Source: Apium graveolens
Lineage: Eukaryota; Streptophyta; Magnoliopsida; Apiales; Apiaceae
Length of the DNA: 64,000 bases
Assembly (NCBI RefSeq): GCF_009905375.1
Contig: NW_027417171.1
Location: 1 to 64,000, forward strand
Direction of reading: 5' to 3'
Shown here: positions 20,079-32,415 of the stretch, piece by piece
Numbering within the stretch: the stretch's first letter is position 1
How the letters are laid out: the number at the start of each line of letters is the position of its first letter
The notes under the pieces: model-generated
Database searches by the model: none
Seen by the model: the letters and a program-made list of their open reading frames with translations, nothing else
Told to the model about the DNA's origin: nothing
Translations under genes and position numbers: made by a program

Positions 20079-21749
20079 AAATAGAATTCAATGATCAAGA
20101 TATGAATAGAGCTTTGGGGCTGCCAACTGAGAATCTGGTGGAGGTACCAACTCCTGATAAGCTGACTAAGTTTATGGACTTCATCAATTATGCTGGGAGA
20201 ATCAACCTGCCAAGCTTAAACAGAACCAATCTAAGGAATGAGTGGTCATTCATCTTTGACTCTGTAGTAAGGGCCTTTACTTGCAGAAGAACTGGATATG
20301 ACAATATCTCAAGTATTGTGCAAAAGCCGGTGTATTCAATTGCCCACAACAGACACCTGGATGTTGGTCTACTGATCCTGGAAGAACTTGCAACCAGGTT
20401 GGTTATGCCCCTAACAGCTAGAGGTAAGGAAATATTCTTTCCTAGATTTAATATGTCCACTTTAAATAATAAAGTGGCCGACATACATCTGTTGAATGGT
20501 ATAGATAGTACTAATATAGGCAATTGTAAGCAAGTGCCTAAGATAATATTTGGCTCACTTACTACAAAGAATAAGGTCAATGTAAGTCTGAAAATTACTC
20601 CATTTATGTTGGAAATATTTAGGACCTATCCTTATCATATGCATGGAATGAGATGAAATGCACAATCTAGTACATCTATAATTCCTGAACCTGTGGAAGT
20701 ACAAACACAGGATCACCAACATGGATCTTCCCAAGCTGCAACCATTCTTTCACAACCTTTAGAAGCTAGGAAACCAACTATCTCATCTTCTCAAAAAGGT
20801 GAGGTCAGTAAAAAGAAGAGAAATGGGATAAACCTAGCTGCGTTAAATGAGAGTGGTGAGGAGAAAGCTGAAAGAGTACCACCTCTGGTTCAAAAGATCC
20901 AAAAGAAGTAAACAAACTGAGCTGACCACTCTATCTTCCTCTACATCCTCCCAACATGATGCAGTTGTAAAAACAACCAGGAGTGAGTCTGCACAGCCTG
21001 CACCAGAAGCAATTAAAGTGTATGGTAGGAGAAACAAGGAAGACACTCACTGTGAGAGCACATCTCTTGAAGCTCCCTCATCTATTCAGGGGGAGCTTCT
21101 AACACTCACAACTGAGCAACAATTTCTTATATCCAATATTTATTCTATCCCAATTCCACTTGACTCCATTTCTCAAGTACACCAAAAATCAAGTGACTTA
21201 GCTCAAGAAGCTTTGCTCACCACCCAGACACCTCATTTAGATGGTGAGAGGCTACATGCTGGGGTAGACCTTGATGACACCATCACAAATATGAGGGATT
21301 CATCAGTCTTTACAGAAGACCCCATGGATATCTCTAATGCACCTTAATGTGCAAAACAGTCCTCACAGACTGAAAGGTTTGAGGATAGTACTCCTGATGG
21401 GGAGCTATCTAAATTCTCTCCAATTTAATTGGAGGTTCCTCATGAAGGAACAACTCCCCTCATAACCCTAGCAGATTTTGCCTCTGTAGTTGAAGCTAGG
21501 AGTACAATTGCCCATGATCCTGTCATAGGGGAGGCAAGCTTAGCACATTCAAGTGCTAGTGTATTGCAAGACACATAAGGGTTTGAGGCTGGTGCATATG
21601 ACAATAACCCAGTCAAATCCCCTCCAATTCAATTGGAGGTTCCCACTACAAGTGGAGGACAACACACTGTCATAACCATAGAGCAATCTATGAGTCAAAC
21701 TGTGACCCCAATCACATATGCTTATGCACTCACTATTCTGGTGAAATGA
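20079..21749 (+). pseudogene. Sirevirus ORF2 remnant, copy B
   Basis: Lacks the first 300 or so bases of copy A. Open from 20102 to an in-frame TGA at 20654, then to 20889 where an extra T shifts frame, then 20847-21347 in another frame. It shares the ancestral TAA (21345) with copies A and C and has its own later stops. Same N-terminal ORF2 domain and disordered Ser/Thr/Gln region as copy A. Confidence 0.72.
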
Positions 21750-22401
21750 GTATGATTAGACCTATATGGATTTCCCCTAATCATATGATCACATATTAAC
21801 TCTTCCCAGCCACCTCTTATTTCTGTAGGATAAATAATAATTGAGCCTTTCATATGAGAATGTGAGAAAAGATTGAGAGAATCACAGAAAATAAGAGAGG
21901 CAGAATCCTTCCTGGCAAAAGGAGAGGTAGATGAGTGTCTGGATTTAGCAATCCTTATGAGGTTACTCTGACTCTTAAAAGTCATGAGGATAGTGCAGTG
22001 AGAAGTAGTGAGACTACTTATTCAAAAGAACAGAGAGCTTAGGTATTTCCAATTCTATTCTACTTCATAAACTCATCACTACAGACTTCACTAAAGCTTG
22101 AAGGTGTTGATAGTGTTCTAAATAAACATTGACAAAAGCTTGAACAATGTGCATCAAGCTGGATCTTTCTTCCTGAAGATAATATCAAAAAGGGGGAGAA
22201 TATATCTAAATGCCAAAATAGCTAATGGATATTTCCAGATAATAATATTCTTTTCTTCATAGGGGGAAAAGGAAGAATAAATCTAAATGCAACTCATAAA
22301 AGAAGATCCGATGGGAAAACTGGGTTCTGCATTTAGATAAAGTTTTAACATCATCAACCAGAACTTGTGCATAATTTCATAATGAACAAGATGAGGGAGA
22401 T
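21750..22401 (+). other. 3' tail of remnant element, copy B
   Basis: Matches 1989-2640, with the same purine tracts (one near 22188-22200, a slightly changed one near 22260) and the final gaggga tract before the LTR fragment. No gene seen. Confidence 0.6.
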
Positions 22402-22660
22402 TGTAATATATAATAGATGATGTCAAAGATTACTGGAGCTAAAAATGTCATTAGCATCTATGATCTGAGTGGAAGATTAATGAATAGTTATTTTCAGTAA
22501 TCAGTTAAGCTTGGGGCCAACCCTAAGTTAGTTGTATTGTTATCTAAATTTGTATTCTGTACTTGTAACACTTAAAGTCTGTAAAAATGCAAAGGAGCAG
22601 ACCAGAGTCTTTTTCCTAAAACAGTATCAAGCCTAAGGATTCTATCTGGAAGAAGATCAT
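22402..22660 (+). repeat. Truncated 3' LTR of remnant element, copy B
   Basis: Same start and same truncated end as 2641-2900. Confidence 0.6.
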
Positions 22661-23030
22661 ATATCCGTATATATTACTTGTAATCGAAATAAGCCCATGA
22701 TATTCTTAAGAATATTTTAAAAAACTTCAAACTAAATACAATCAAAATTCAAAATATTAAATCATCACGGAATACACATTTTATCGCCCAAATTGTTAGA
22801 GATAAGATATGGCCCGATTCACAGAATTTTCACCGTATTACAATGAAATTTTAAAATCTAAACTAAATATAGATGAATTTATAAGTTCCTCGCAATCGTG
22901 TAATTTGTTTTTAGCGCCACTCATAAATGTGAGCGTCAAAATATATCCGAGAGGTTGAAAAATAAAAATAAAAATAAAAATGCAAAAAAATATATATATA
23001 TATGATTTATTAATCATACCTCGAAATAAC
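22661..23030. repeat. AT-rich spacer of unit 2, left of Sirevirus-M
   Basis: Matches 2901-3255. It breaks off at 23030, exactly at the end of the left ataac target copy (23026-23030), and resumes at 35718. Confidence 0.75.
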
Positions 23031-23855
23031 TGTTATTCCTAGTGAACTAACAATGAGATTTACAGAAGGGGGTTGAATGTAAATCTCAAAACTTTTTCAA
23101 GTTTTGAGCAGTTTCAAAGGCTGTGTGTTTAAGATAAACAAGTGTGTGAGATGCTTTAAGCTAATACAGACAGATATATATTCAAGCACAAAAGTACAAT
23201 AATAAAATAAGTTCTCCACTTGTTTCTTCTCCATTTTACTCCAGTGCATTGTTGACTATTGCCTCTTTATGCTAGAGTAGAACGGCTGCTTTTTCTGATG
23301 TTCCTGAAATAGGCTACCACATCTCAGTTGTCTCTGTCAACCCATGTGCCTCTATTTGTAGGTACAACTACCACTTGTCAACTGCTATTTAACAGAACAT
23401 CCGTTGAAGCCTTCATTCGTTGATGGCTTTATCCGTTGATGTGTTAGCAGTTGAAGCTCTATCCGTTGATGCACTCATCCGTTGAAGGATGTTATCCGTT
23501 GAAGCTTTAGAGACATCCGTTGAAGCTTTATTTCTCATCCGTTGAAGGTCTTTAAGTTATCCGTTGACACCATTTCATTTATACAAAATTACAAGGCATG
23601 AAATATTTACAATTGACCTTCCTATCTGCATATCCTTCAATAGTCAATATGACTTATAATTTCCCTCAACATTTAAGAATTATATCTCAAATTCAGAGAC
23701 TGAAATGTGCTACAACACTAGACTTATTTCTAAGTAAAGCTACACCATCAACGGATAGCCAAAGTGGTCTTATCCGTTGAGGCTACAAACACTAGATTTC
23801 TACTTAAGTGTTTTGTTAAACATATCATCAAACTAATGCACATGTATTCCTAACA
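23031..23855 (-). repeat. 3' LTR of Sirevirus-M
   Basis: 825 bp. Holds about ten exact TCCGTTGA/TCAACGGA words, most of them clustered between 23398 and 23560, plus near-misses. Confidence 0.92.
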
Positions 23856-23868
23856 ATCTCCCCCTATT
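23856..23868 (-). other. Polypurine tract of Sirevirus-M
   Basis: Reads AATAGGGGGAGAT on the minus strand directly before the 3' LTR. Confidence 0.88.
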
Positions 23869-24043
23869 TATGTCTATAAGAATTGTAGACATAAATTCAA
23901 GGTTAACTTGATGATAACAAAACACTTAACAAATATATGAACTGAAACTAAGTAGAAATTTAAAAGTGCTGCAAAAGTGTATGTACTAGAAGGTAATTGA
24001 AGATTTACAGTGTTTCCAAGGGTGCTCCTTTAGCCTGAGCAAA

Positions 24044-27000
24044 TCATCTTTTTCTTCTTTGATCCCTGGTTTTCTTTCCTAGCCCTTTGTCATTTTCCTC
24101 AATTTGGAGTTTGAGTTGTCTAAAGAATTCAACTTCATCTTCATCACTGATATCCAACTTAGATTGCATTTCTTTGAGAGTTTCATTGCTGGCAATCTTG
24201 AGTTGGTCTTCAAGTCTGAAAAATCTTCTGACTCCTTTATCATCTCTGAATTCCATCAACCAATGAGGTGATTTGTGAATTGTAGTTCCCCTTTCTTGAA
24301 TGAGTAAGGTTCTGGGCTCCCTCCAAGTTTTCCTTATGTTGGCAATCTTGTTGAGAATTTCAGTCTTGGCAGTCCTGGTAAAGCCAGAATCCTTTTGTAT
24401 GGCTGAAAAGACTCTGATCAAGGTAGAGTAGCCTTCATTCAGAATCCTGTAGAGAGGCCATGTTCTTTCCCCAGCTCCTTTGTATCTGAACACCAATCTC
24501 TCTGGTAGCTGTCTGTAAGCAGCAATTCCCCTTACATCCTCCAGCTCATCCAGATAGAGTTCAATGTCTGAAATTTCTTTTATGTCACAGATGTGAACAT
24601 AATCATCTTTAGAAATGGGTGGCTTAGGGTTAGGTTTGTGTTTTTGAGTGAATTTCTTAGAGTTTAGGGGAGGTGTAGATTTGGATTTTCTTTTCTGTTT
24701 CTTTGGTAGTGGAAGAGTGGTTAATAAGGTAGGCAAATTGATGGTGTCCCAATCAATAGGTTCCTCTTTTGGGATGATTGGTTCACCATGGATGTTTATA
24801 GTGGGATCAGCAACAAAGGGTTCAGGTATGGAAGGTAGAGATTTAGTTTCTTCAGTGTTGCCTTCACTCCTTCTATGTGCCTTGGCCTTTCTTTTGTTTC
24901 CCTTCTGCCATTTCTCTTTTTCCTCCATGCTTTCACCAAATATACTCCCAAAAACCTCATCTAAGTTTGCAATCCTGTCTTCACCCCTGACTTCAATTCC
25001 TTTCTCATTTTCAACTAGACTTGACTTTAGCTTTTGTTCAAGCTTTGCTTGTGCTCTTTTGTCAGCCTTGAGTTTTTCAGCTTCTTTCTTTAACCTTTTG
25101 GTTTCTTCCCTCTTGGCTATTGAGAATTTGGGATGTCCTTGCATCACACATATGCTCTTTCCCTCTCTAAAGATAATAGCCATGTTTTTCCTTACTGCCT
25201 CATCCATGGTCTCCTTGTGTTTTATGATGCTAGTACTCAAAACTTTGTCTTCATCAGGCTTTGGAAGAGGAAAGTCCACTTCTTTCATCTGAGCAAAGTC
25301 TAGAGGGTTCTTTGTGGAGTCCTTGCTGGATCTGGTGTTGGGCTTGAGAACCATAGGTTTTAGATTCTTGAAAGAAGTCTCTCTAACCTTATTTCTCCTT
25401 TCTGGCTTGTGCTCCATATTGATTGGTTCAACCTTTGTGCTATGTTTCACAGATATTGATTTATCTTGTGTTGAGCCAAACAGCTGTTGCATCTTTTCAT
25501 CAATTCTCCTCCTTTGCTCTTTCACTTGAATTTCAGCTGCTGCTAGCTGGATTAAATCAATTCTATCAGGCTTTCCTTTGATTTGAATGATTGGAGAAGT
25601 AGTGATGGCAGGAACTAGCACTTTAGATATTTGGATTTTTGTAGCTGGCTCTCCTTCCCCTTCCCTTTTACTCTCCCCATTTTTGTTATCATCAAGGAGA
25701 GGGGTCAAGCCCTGTGCTTTTGCCAACTGCATAAGTAGATTTGTTTGAGATTCTTGGTTGTGAAGAATGGTGGCCACAGAATCTTCAATAACTTGAACTC
25801 TGTCTTCCAATTTGGCCAGCCTCTTTTCAGTATGTGATTCCTTTTTCAATCTCAACAAAATGTCATGCATTGTACCAAAGGGCATGACTGAATCCAATTT
25901 TTCAGAATTGTAGGATTTCAAGTCAGCAATATCCTTTCTGAGTTCATTCACACTCAGATTCTGTCTTACTTGCTGCAACTTCATGAGATGCAGTGAGTCC
26001 AAGTGAGCTGTAAGGATAGCCTTTGTACCAGCATGAGAAGTTTTCTGAATGGCCTGTTTGATAGTACTGATTTGTTTGACTAAGGAGACATTGAATTGCC
26101 CTGTTGTAGACTCCTTTGTGAAGGCCCATTCAGGTAGATTTGGAATAGAACTAGGGCCTTCATCTCCCCCTAAGTTCATGCTTCCATCAGAAGAAACAAA
26201 GTCATCATCATCAGAATTTACTCCAAATTCTTCAAATGACTCACCAACTGTTGAAGGCATCTTGTTAATAGCAGTTTTGTCCCTTTGAAGAGATGCTGTT
26301 GTATGTACTAGATGTAGTGTCTTTTCTGCCTCCACATTGCCCTGTGCAGCCAATACTTGATAGGCTGAAACATGATGAGTAAAAGTGTCAGCATCCAAGG
26401 AAATGTTATCAATTACAGCTTTGTAATGTTGCTGAAATTGTCTTTCCTTTTCAGCATCATTCACAATCATTGACTCACTAGCAATGGCTGGATCCATCCT
26501 TATATCTGTTGTACCTGCCTTTCTCTCATTTTCTCTATGTTCTTGTATCAGGGGCTCCCCCTGGCTCACACAACTCACTCCCTCACCTTCACCTACTAAG
26601 GTGGTACTCCTCTCACTTACTTTTGCCATGCTGGAAGAAATAGCATGCATATTTGAGCTCTCAATCTCTCCTTTTGCCTGGGAGCAACCCAGCCTCTCAC
26701 TCAAATTGTCAGTCCCTTCCCTCAGTCTTAGAAGTGATTGTACAGTAATCAAGTCTTCTACACTTGGAATTGTTTCAGTTGTGTGTGTAGAGACTATCAA
26801 CGGATGAGGAATAGCCGTTGAAGGTGAAACTGATGGTATCAACAGATAACTGTTGTTAAGCTTATCCGTTGAAGAATAACCACTTGTCAATGGATGAGTG
26901 ATATCCGTTGAAGAAGGAAAAGAAGTAGAAATTGAAAGTGATATAACTGTTGAATCTGTGTAGATTGATATGAGTTTTGGTGACACAGATCCTTTAATTA

Positions 27001-28561
27001 CATCTGAAAGAATTTGCGGGTGATCCAACAAATCATCTAAAAGATGATGATCACCTGTATTTGAGTGGAGCTCCTCCCTGAGTTGTAAAGAGGGAGAATC
27101 AGGAATTGATGGGAATAACATATCCACATCTAGAGATGGTGAAGAAGTGTGTGGTGATTGATGTGTGTTAATTGTGAGAGAATGGGGCTGTGACTCCACA
27201 TTTGTTGGAGCCACATCAAACTGAGTTTGAGAAGGCATAGATACAAATGGATGTATATGTGCAGTGTGTGCACCCTGTGTAGAAGATTGGGTTCTAGCTC
27301 TCTTTCTTCTAATAAAGGCTTTTGTTGGTGAGTGTTTGGCTTTAGTGTCCCTCCCTCGTTTGTGTGTTCCTGTTTGGGAACTATTTTCAATAGTTACATC
27401 CTTTTGGGAGGATGCAGCTAGGGATATGCTAGTAACCTTTTCAACCACCACGGCTTTTTGAGAAACTGTGGCTTGGCTAGCTTGGGAAGCACTTTTCTCT
27501 CCTTCCTTATCCTGGGGGTTTCTTTGATGTTCACCCCTCCCCTCACCACTCACACCCTGTTCACTCCCCTCAGGGTTAATGGTAGGTGTTACAACTGTTG
27601 TCTTTTGAGAAACAACAGAGGTGGTTTTCTTTGTCTTTGATTTTGAAAGTTTAGTTTTGGTGACCTTGGTAGGAATCTGTTGGGGCATTGTCACAGATTC
27701 CATGGCCACACTAGAAGATAAAGAAATAGAGGGTTTGGAAGAAGTAGGAGTTGTAGAAGCAATTACCTCACCTACCTGTGGTGCATTCATGATTGGTAAA
27801 TATACCAATGGCACACTGTTGTTGAGATCCATTCTCAATAAATCTGCAAGAACTCTTTTCTCTTATGCCCAGCACTTGAGTTTATTATTCTCATTCGTAA
27901 TGACCAAACCTTCAGCAACATGGTTAGCCAATAACATAAAGAATCTAGCATAATAGATGTTATTAGGTCTATTAGATTTGTTACCTAATCTAGTACCCAA
28001 TTCTAGCATAATATAGTTGCTAAAATTAAAATACCTATCAGAAACAAGCATATAGAGCATATTAACTAGAGATGAAGTTATGGCATCAAAATTGCTAATT
28101 TTCCCAGAGAAAACCTTGATAAAGGCATCCCCAAGAAAACTCCATTCTTTCCTAAGGCCTTTTCTTCTAATACTCCCTAAACTAGCAGAGTTAAGAGAAT
28201 AACCTATGGAATCTAACATGCTGGATACATCATTATCAATGTGTGGTGTCATGGCATTGTTCTCAGGTAATTTAAAACATGCTAGTAAGTCATCACAGTT
28301 AACACAATGATTTTTACCTTTGAGAGTGAAGGAGATAGTCATATGTATGGAGTTGAACTCAGCAGTTGTCCAAATCTCCTCAACTACTTCACAGTAAATC
28401 GTTGGGGCTTCCAGCATTGCATAGCTAAGTTTACAGTTTTTGATGAAGTCCATCATTTTGTGATAATCTGAGTGGGCTTCATTCTTTTCTACCAAAGCTA
28501 TGAAATTGTTCTTCTCATAGATGAACCCAGATTGAGACATAATCTTCACTACTGGTGCCAT
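24044..28561 (-). pseudogene. Giant ORF2 (env-like/unknown) of Sirevirus-M, one in-frame stop
   Basis: From ATG 28561 (MAPVVKIMSQ) to the stop at 24044 the frame is open for about 1,505 codons except for one TAA at 27863-27865. Residues 1-230 form a compact domain homologous to the ORF2 remnants at 66, 20079 and 50287 (LRKEWSF, ITSSLVN, LELGTRLG). Residues about 240-1230 are Ser/Thr/Pro/Lys-rich with Glu/Lys coiled-coil-like stretches. About 170 C-terminal residues are conserved again (IAAYRQLPERLVFRYKG, WREPRTL, FRLEDQLKIA) and end Lys/Arg-rich. No signal peptide or membrane span is obvious, so it need not be an envelope protein. Long for Sirevirus ORF2s as far as I know. Confidence 0.75.
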
Positions 28562-29115
28562 TGTTATGAGTAGAAATTGCAGAGAATAACTTGAAGGTTT
28601 TGCAGAGAGAAAATGGTAAAAGCTTTGAAATTTCAAGAAAGCGTAAAGTAAAAATGAAAAATCAGAAGGGCTTATATACTTTCTCAAATAAAAAAACATA
28701 AATAAGAGATTAAACAATAAATATGTGTAAGTGAATTTCAGCCGTTTAAGAATAAACTGTAAGTATTCTAAAAACTACCTTTAAAACAAATACATACAGC
28801 TGTATGTATGAGTATCAACGGTTAAGACAATAGAATCAACGGCTGTGAAACACTTGAATCGACTGATATGATATTTCAACGGATAAGGTAAACTGTCATC
28901 CGTTGAAGAGCACTTCAGTTTTATCCGTTGACGAATAAAAATTCCAGAAATGTATATGACTTTCAACGGATAATGAACATCCGTTGACAGAACAATTTTG
29001 ACTTTCAACGGATAGGGAATATCCGTTGATGGAATAATCTATGTTAAAAATCAAATTTGTTCTTGCAGCTAATACATTTCAGGCTTCAATCCAAATTGCA
29101 ATAAGGACATTAATT
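28562..29115 (-). promoter_or_regulatory. Non-coding pol-ORF2 gap of Sirevirus-M with paired TCCGTTGA motifs
   Basis: No coding. Between 28868 and 29030 seven exact motif copies lie mostly as inverted pairs: 28868/28897, 28963/28979 and 29004/29020, each TTCAACGGAT followed 6-20 bases later by ATCCGTTGA. Each pair could fold as a short stem-loop in RNA or bind a dimeric factor. The position, upstream of ORF2, would suit an ORF2 promoter or RNA-processing signal; that role is inference. Confidence 0.5.
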
Positions 29116-29835
29116 TTAAGAGTAATTAAGCATACCTAGCTCACTTACCAATCTTGTGAATGTTGATTCATCAAGTGGCTTGGTAAATATATCTGCAATT
29201 TGTTATTCACTTGGACCAAAATGAAGTTCCACTGTACCTTTCATCACATGTTCCCTAATGAAGTGGTACTTGATATCAATGTGCTTGGTCCTTGAGTGCT
29301 GCACAGGATTCTCTGTTATGGCTATGGCACTTGTGTTGTCACAAAAAATAGGAATTCTATCAACATGTAGTCCATAATCAAGGAGTTGATTCCTCATCCA
29401 TAACACTTGAGAGCAGCAACTTCCAGCAGCAATGTATTCAGCCTCAGCTGTAGAAGTAGAGACTGAATTTTGCTTTTTGCTAAACCATGATACAAGCTTA
29501 TTTCCCAGGAATTGGCAGGAGCCTGTTGTACTTTTCCTGTCTATTTTGCAACCTGCATAGTCTGCATCTGAGTAGCCAATTAGATCAAAACCAGACTCTC
29601 TAGGGTACCAAATTCCTAGATTTGGAGTCCCCTTGAGATATCTGAAAATTCTTTTAATAGCTACTAAGTGAGATTCTTTAGGGTCAGCTTGAAATCTAGC
29701 ATAGAGACATGTAGAAAACATTATATCTGGTCTACTGGCAGTTAAATATAAAAGTGAATCAACCATGCCTCTATAACTTGTAATGTCCACAGACCTTTCA
29801 GTCTTATTTAATTCAAGTTTGGTGGTAGTGGCCAT
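29116..29835 (-). pseudogene. RNase H end of pol, Sirevirus-M
   Basis: Copia RNase H: YSDADYAGCKIDRKS, SWFSKKQ, STAEAEYIAAGSC, then CDNTSAI and TKHIDIKYHFIREH. A TAA at 29203 interrupts it; related sequence (IADIFTKPL) continues to the natural stop at 29116-29118. It degrades the RNA strand of the RNA-DNA hybrid in an active element. This is the region that Sirevirus-P keeps, joined directly to its integrase linker. Confidence 0.8.
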
Positions 29836-30696
29836 GGGAGTTTTTGCAGATGAACATTCTATTAAGTCAAACTTCTTTAAAAGATCATAAATATATTTAG
29901 TTTGACTAATGAAAATTCCATCACTAATTGTTTAACTTGTAAACCAAGAAAATAGGTTAGTTCTCCCATCATGCTCATTTCATAATTACTTTGCATTAGC
30001 TTAGCAAACTTTTTACAAAGCTTATCATCTGTAGATCCAAATATTATGTCATCTACATAAATTTGAACAAGTATACTAGAGCCATTAACATTCCTAAAGA
30101 AGAGAGTTTTATCAACAGTACCTCTAGTGAAGTGATTCTCCAAAAGGAATTTTGATAAGGTTTCATACCAGGCTCTAGGTGCTTGCTTCAGTCCATAGAG
30201 TGCTTTCAACAGATAATACACATAGTCTGGAAAATTTGGATTTTTCAAACCCTGGAGGTTGACTTACATAAACTTCTTCCTCCAATTTCCCATTTAGAAA
30301 TGCACTCTTGACATCCATTTGATAAACTTTGAAATTGGCATGGGCTGCATAGGCTAGAAAAATTCTGATGGCTTCAAGTCTTGTAACAGGAGCATATGTC
30401 TCATCAAAATCTATTCCCTCTTATTGAGAATAGCCTTTAGCAACCAATCTGGCTTTATTCCTTATGACAATGCCATTTTCATCCATCTTGTTTCTGAATA
30501 CCCATTTTGTGTCAATAGGACTCTTGTTCTTTGGTTTGGGTACCAGCTTCCAAACTTTGTTTCTCTCAAATTGGTTCAGCTCTTCCTGCATAGCTAATAT
30601 CCAATCTGGATCCAATAAAGCTTGTTCCACTTTCTTAGGTTCCTCTTGAGATAGAAAACTACTATACAGACATTCATCTTGAGTAGCTTTTCTTGT
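29836..30696 (-). pseudogene. Reverse transcriptase of pol, Sirevirus-M
   Basis: RVT_2-type reverse transcriptase: WILAMQEELNQFERN start, TKWVFRNK and RLVAKGYSQ, a [12 protein letters not shown] block with the first catalytic Asp, [12 protein letters not shown], and YVDD with the catalytic Asp pair (within IYVDDIIFGS). Lesions: TAA near 30694, TAA near 30418, a one-base gain in an A run near 30240, and a second frameshift near 29910. The catalytic residues themselves are intact. Confidence 0.82.
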
Positions 30697-31989
30697 TTAC
30701 ACTTTAGATGATGCATCACCAATGATCAGTTCAAAAGGATGATTCTTGGTCCATTTCCTTTGAGGTGGAAGATATACTCTAGATGAGGTGGCCTCAGTAT
30801 TTTCATGATGTGAGACAGAGTGTTGATTAGTTGAAACTCCCCCTGAGTTATTGGTCCTTTGCAGGGAACTTGGAGTTCTATCAACTGATGATGTAAATCG
30901 ATTATCCGTTGATGAACTATGATCAACGGATGCTTCATTTTGTACTTCAACGGATGATGCATTATATCTTTCAACGGATACTGCATTGCCTCTATCAACG
31001 GATGCAGAATTTTGTGCATTATCCAAGGGCATGTTTTGAATCCCTTTTGAAGTGTCATCTCCATCAGTCTCCTCTTCACTATCATCACAATATATCTCAA
31101 TGTTGTCAAATTTGAGTCTCTCATGGTGTCCCTCATCTATTAGTCCATCAATCTTTTTATCATCAAACACAACATGCACAGATTCCATAACAATGTTGGT
31201 TCTTAGATTGTAGACCCTATAAGATTTTCCAGCTGAGTAACCAACAAATATCCCTTCATCAGCCTTTGCATCAAACTTCCCTTTATGGTCAGTTTGATTT
31301 CTCAGTATAAAGCATTTACATCCAAAGACATGAAGAAAGTTTAGAGTTGGTTTTCTTCTCTTGAACAACTGATAAGGAGTCATGCCTTTAGCTTGATTGA
31401 TCAAAGAAATATTCTGAGTGTAGCAGGCACAATTAACAGCTTCAGCCCAGAAATATGTTGGTAACTTTGATTCTTCAAGCATTGTTCAAGCAGCCTCAAT
31501 TAAAGATCTATTCTTTCTTTCAACTACCCCATTTTGCTGAGGTGTTCTTGGAGTTGAGAACTCATGCATGATTCCATTTTCTTCACAGAACAGCCTCATT
31601 GTCAAATTCTTGAACTCAGTTCCATTGTCACTCCTGATATTCCTAACCTTCAAGTCAGGATGATTATTGACTTGCCTGATGTGATTGATAATGATTTCAC
31701 TTGCTTCATCCTTTGATCCAAGAAAATAGACCCATGAAAACTTTGAGAAATCATCTACAATCACTAAGCAATATCTTTTTCTTGCAATTGACAATACATT
31801 GACTGGTCCAAACAAATCCATATGTAGAAGCTGTAATGGTTCATCAATTGTTGTTTCAAGCTTCTTTTTGAATGATGCTTTCCTTTGTTTGCCTTTCTGA
31901 CAAGCATCACACAAACCATCCCTTGAGAATTCAAAAAGAATTCTTTTTGAATGATGCTTTCCTTTGTTTGCTTCTTGTGCCATAGCCAA
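30697..31989 (-). pseudogene. Integrase of pol, Sirevirus-M
   Basis: CDAC zinc half-site, then the core with D in HMDLFGP, D in RSDNGTEF and E in GVVERKN. TGA at 31483-31485 interrupts just after; the C-terminal part (LPTYFWAEAV, FGCKCFILRN, FVGYSAGK) continues in the same frame to about 30700. The linker holds five TCCGTTGA-type words (30900-31005), read as Ala-Ser-Val-Asp/Glu. The N-terminal His half of the zinc site has been destroyed by a local scramble (see 31862-31972). Confidence 0.8.
31862..31972. repeat. 31-bp direct repeat with a 24-bp perfect palindrome inside integrase
   Basis: 31862-31892 is repeated at 31942-31972 (offset 80 bp), and 31930-31953 is a perfect palindrome centred on GAATTC. 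The segment replaces the expected GAG-pre-integrase His region. Looks like a template-switch or fill-in scar. Confidence 0.8.
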
Positions 31990-32402
31990 CTTTCAACTGG
32001 ACTTGCTTTGCTGAAGAGACAAGTAATAGATTCTGCATCAGTAGAGTTGAAGTCAGCTAAGTACACATTTCCTTTTCTAACTCCAGTTAGAACCACTTTG
32101 TTGTCTTTCTTACTGGTGACAACACAGGCTTCAGAATTGAAGGAAATTGTATTCCCTCTATCACATAGTTGACTGATGCTCAGTAAGTTGTGCTTGAGAC
32201 CATCAACTAATGCAACTTCATCAATGATGACATTCCTTGTTGAAATCAAGCCATATCCCATAGTAAACCCTTTGCTGTCATCTCCAAAGGTTATGCTAGG
32301 GCCAGCTCTCTCCTTAAACTCTGTGAGCAGGGTGAAATCTCCTTTCATGTGTCTTGAATAGCCACTATCCAAGTACCATAGATTTCTTCTGTTTCCCTGC
32401 AC
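31890..32402 (-). pseudogene. Protease start of pol, Sirevirus-M
   Basis: WYLDSGYSRHMKGDF is the copia aspartic protease signature; D-S-G is kept while the neighbouring Cys and Thr are changed. GLKHNLLSISQLCDRG follows, then the region before SWLWHKK, after which homology breaks. The frame is +1 relative to gag (gag stop 32416), so in a live ancestor frameshifting or splicing would join them. Confidence 0.75.
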
Positions 32403-32415
32403 ACCATAAAATCAA

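Noticed and set aside
23400..23560. Spaced ATCCGTTGA words considered as a CRISPR-like array
   Set aside because: Spacing is irregular (about 12-30 bases), orientation varies, and the sequence is a plant LTR.
26049..27953. Several plus-strand frames opposite the Sirevirus-M ORF2
   Set aside because: Antisense shadows of the giant ORF2; low-complexity codon use opens the other strand.
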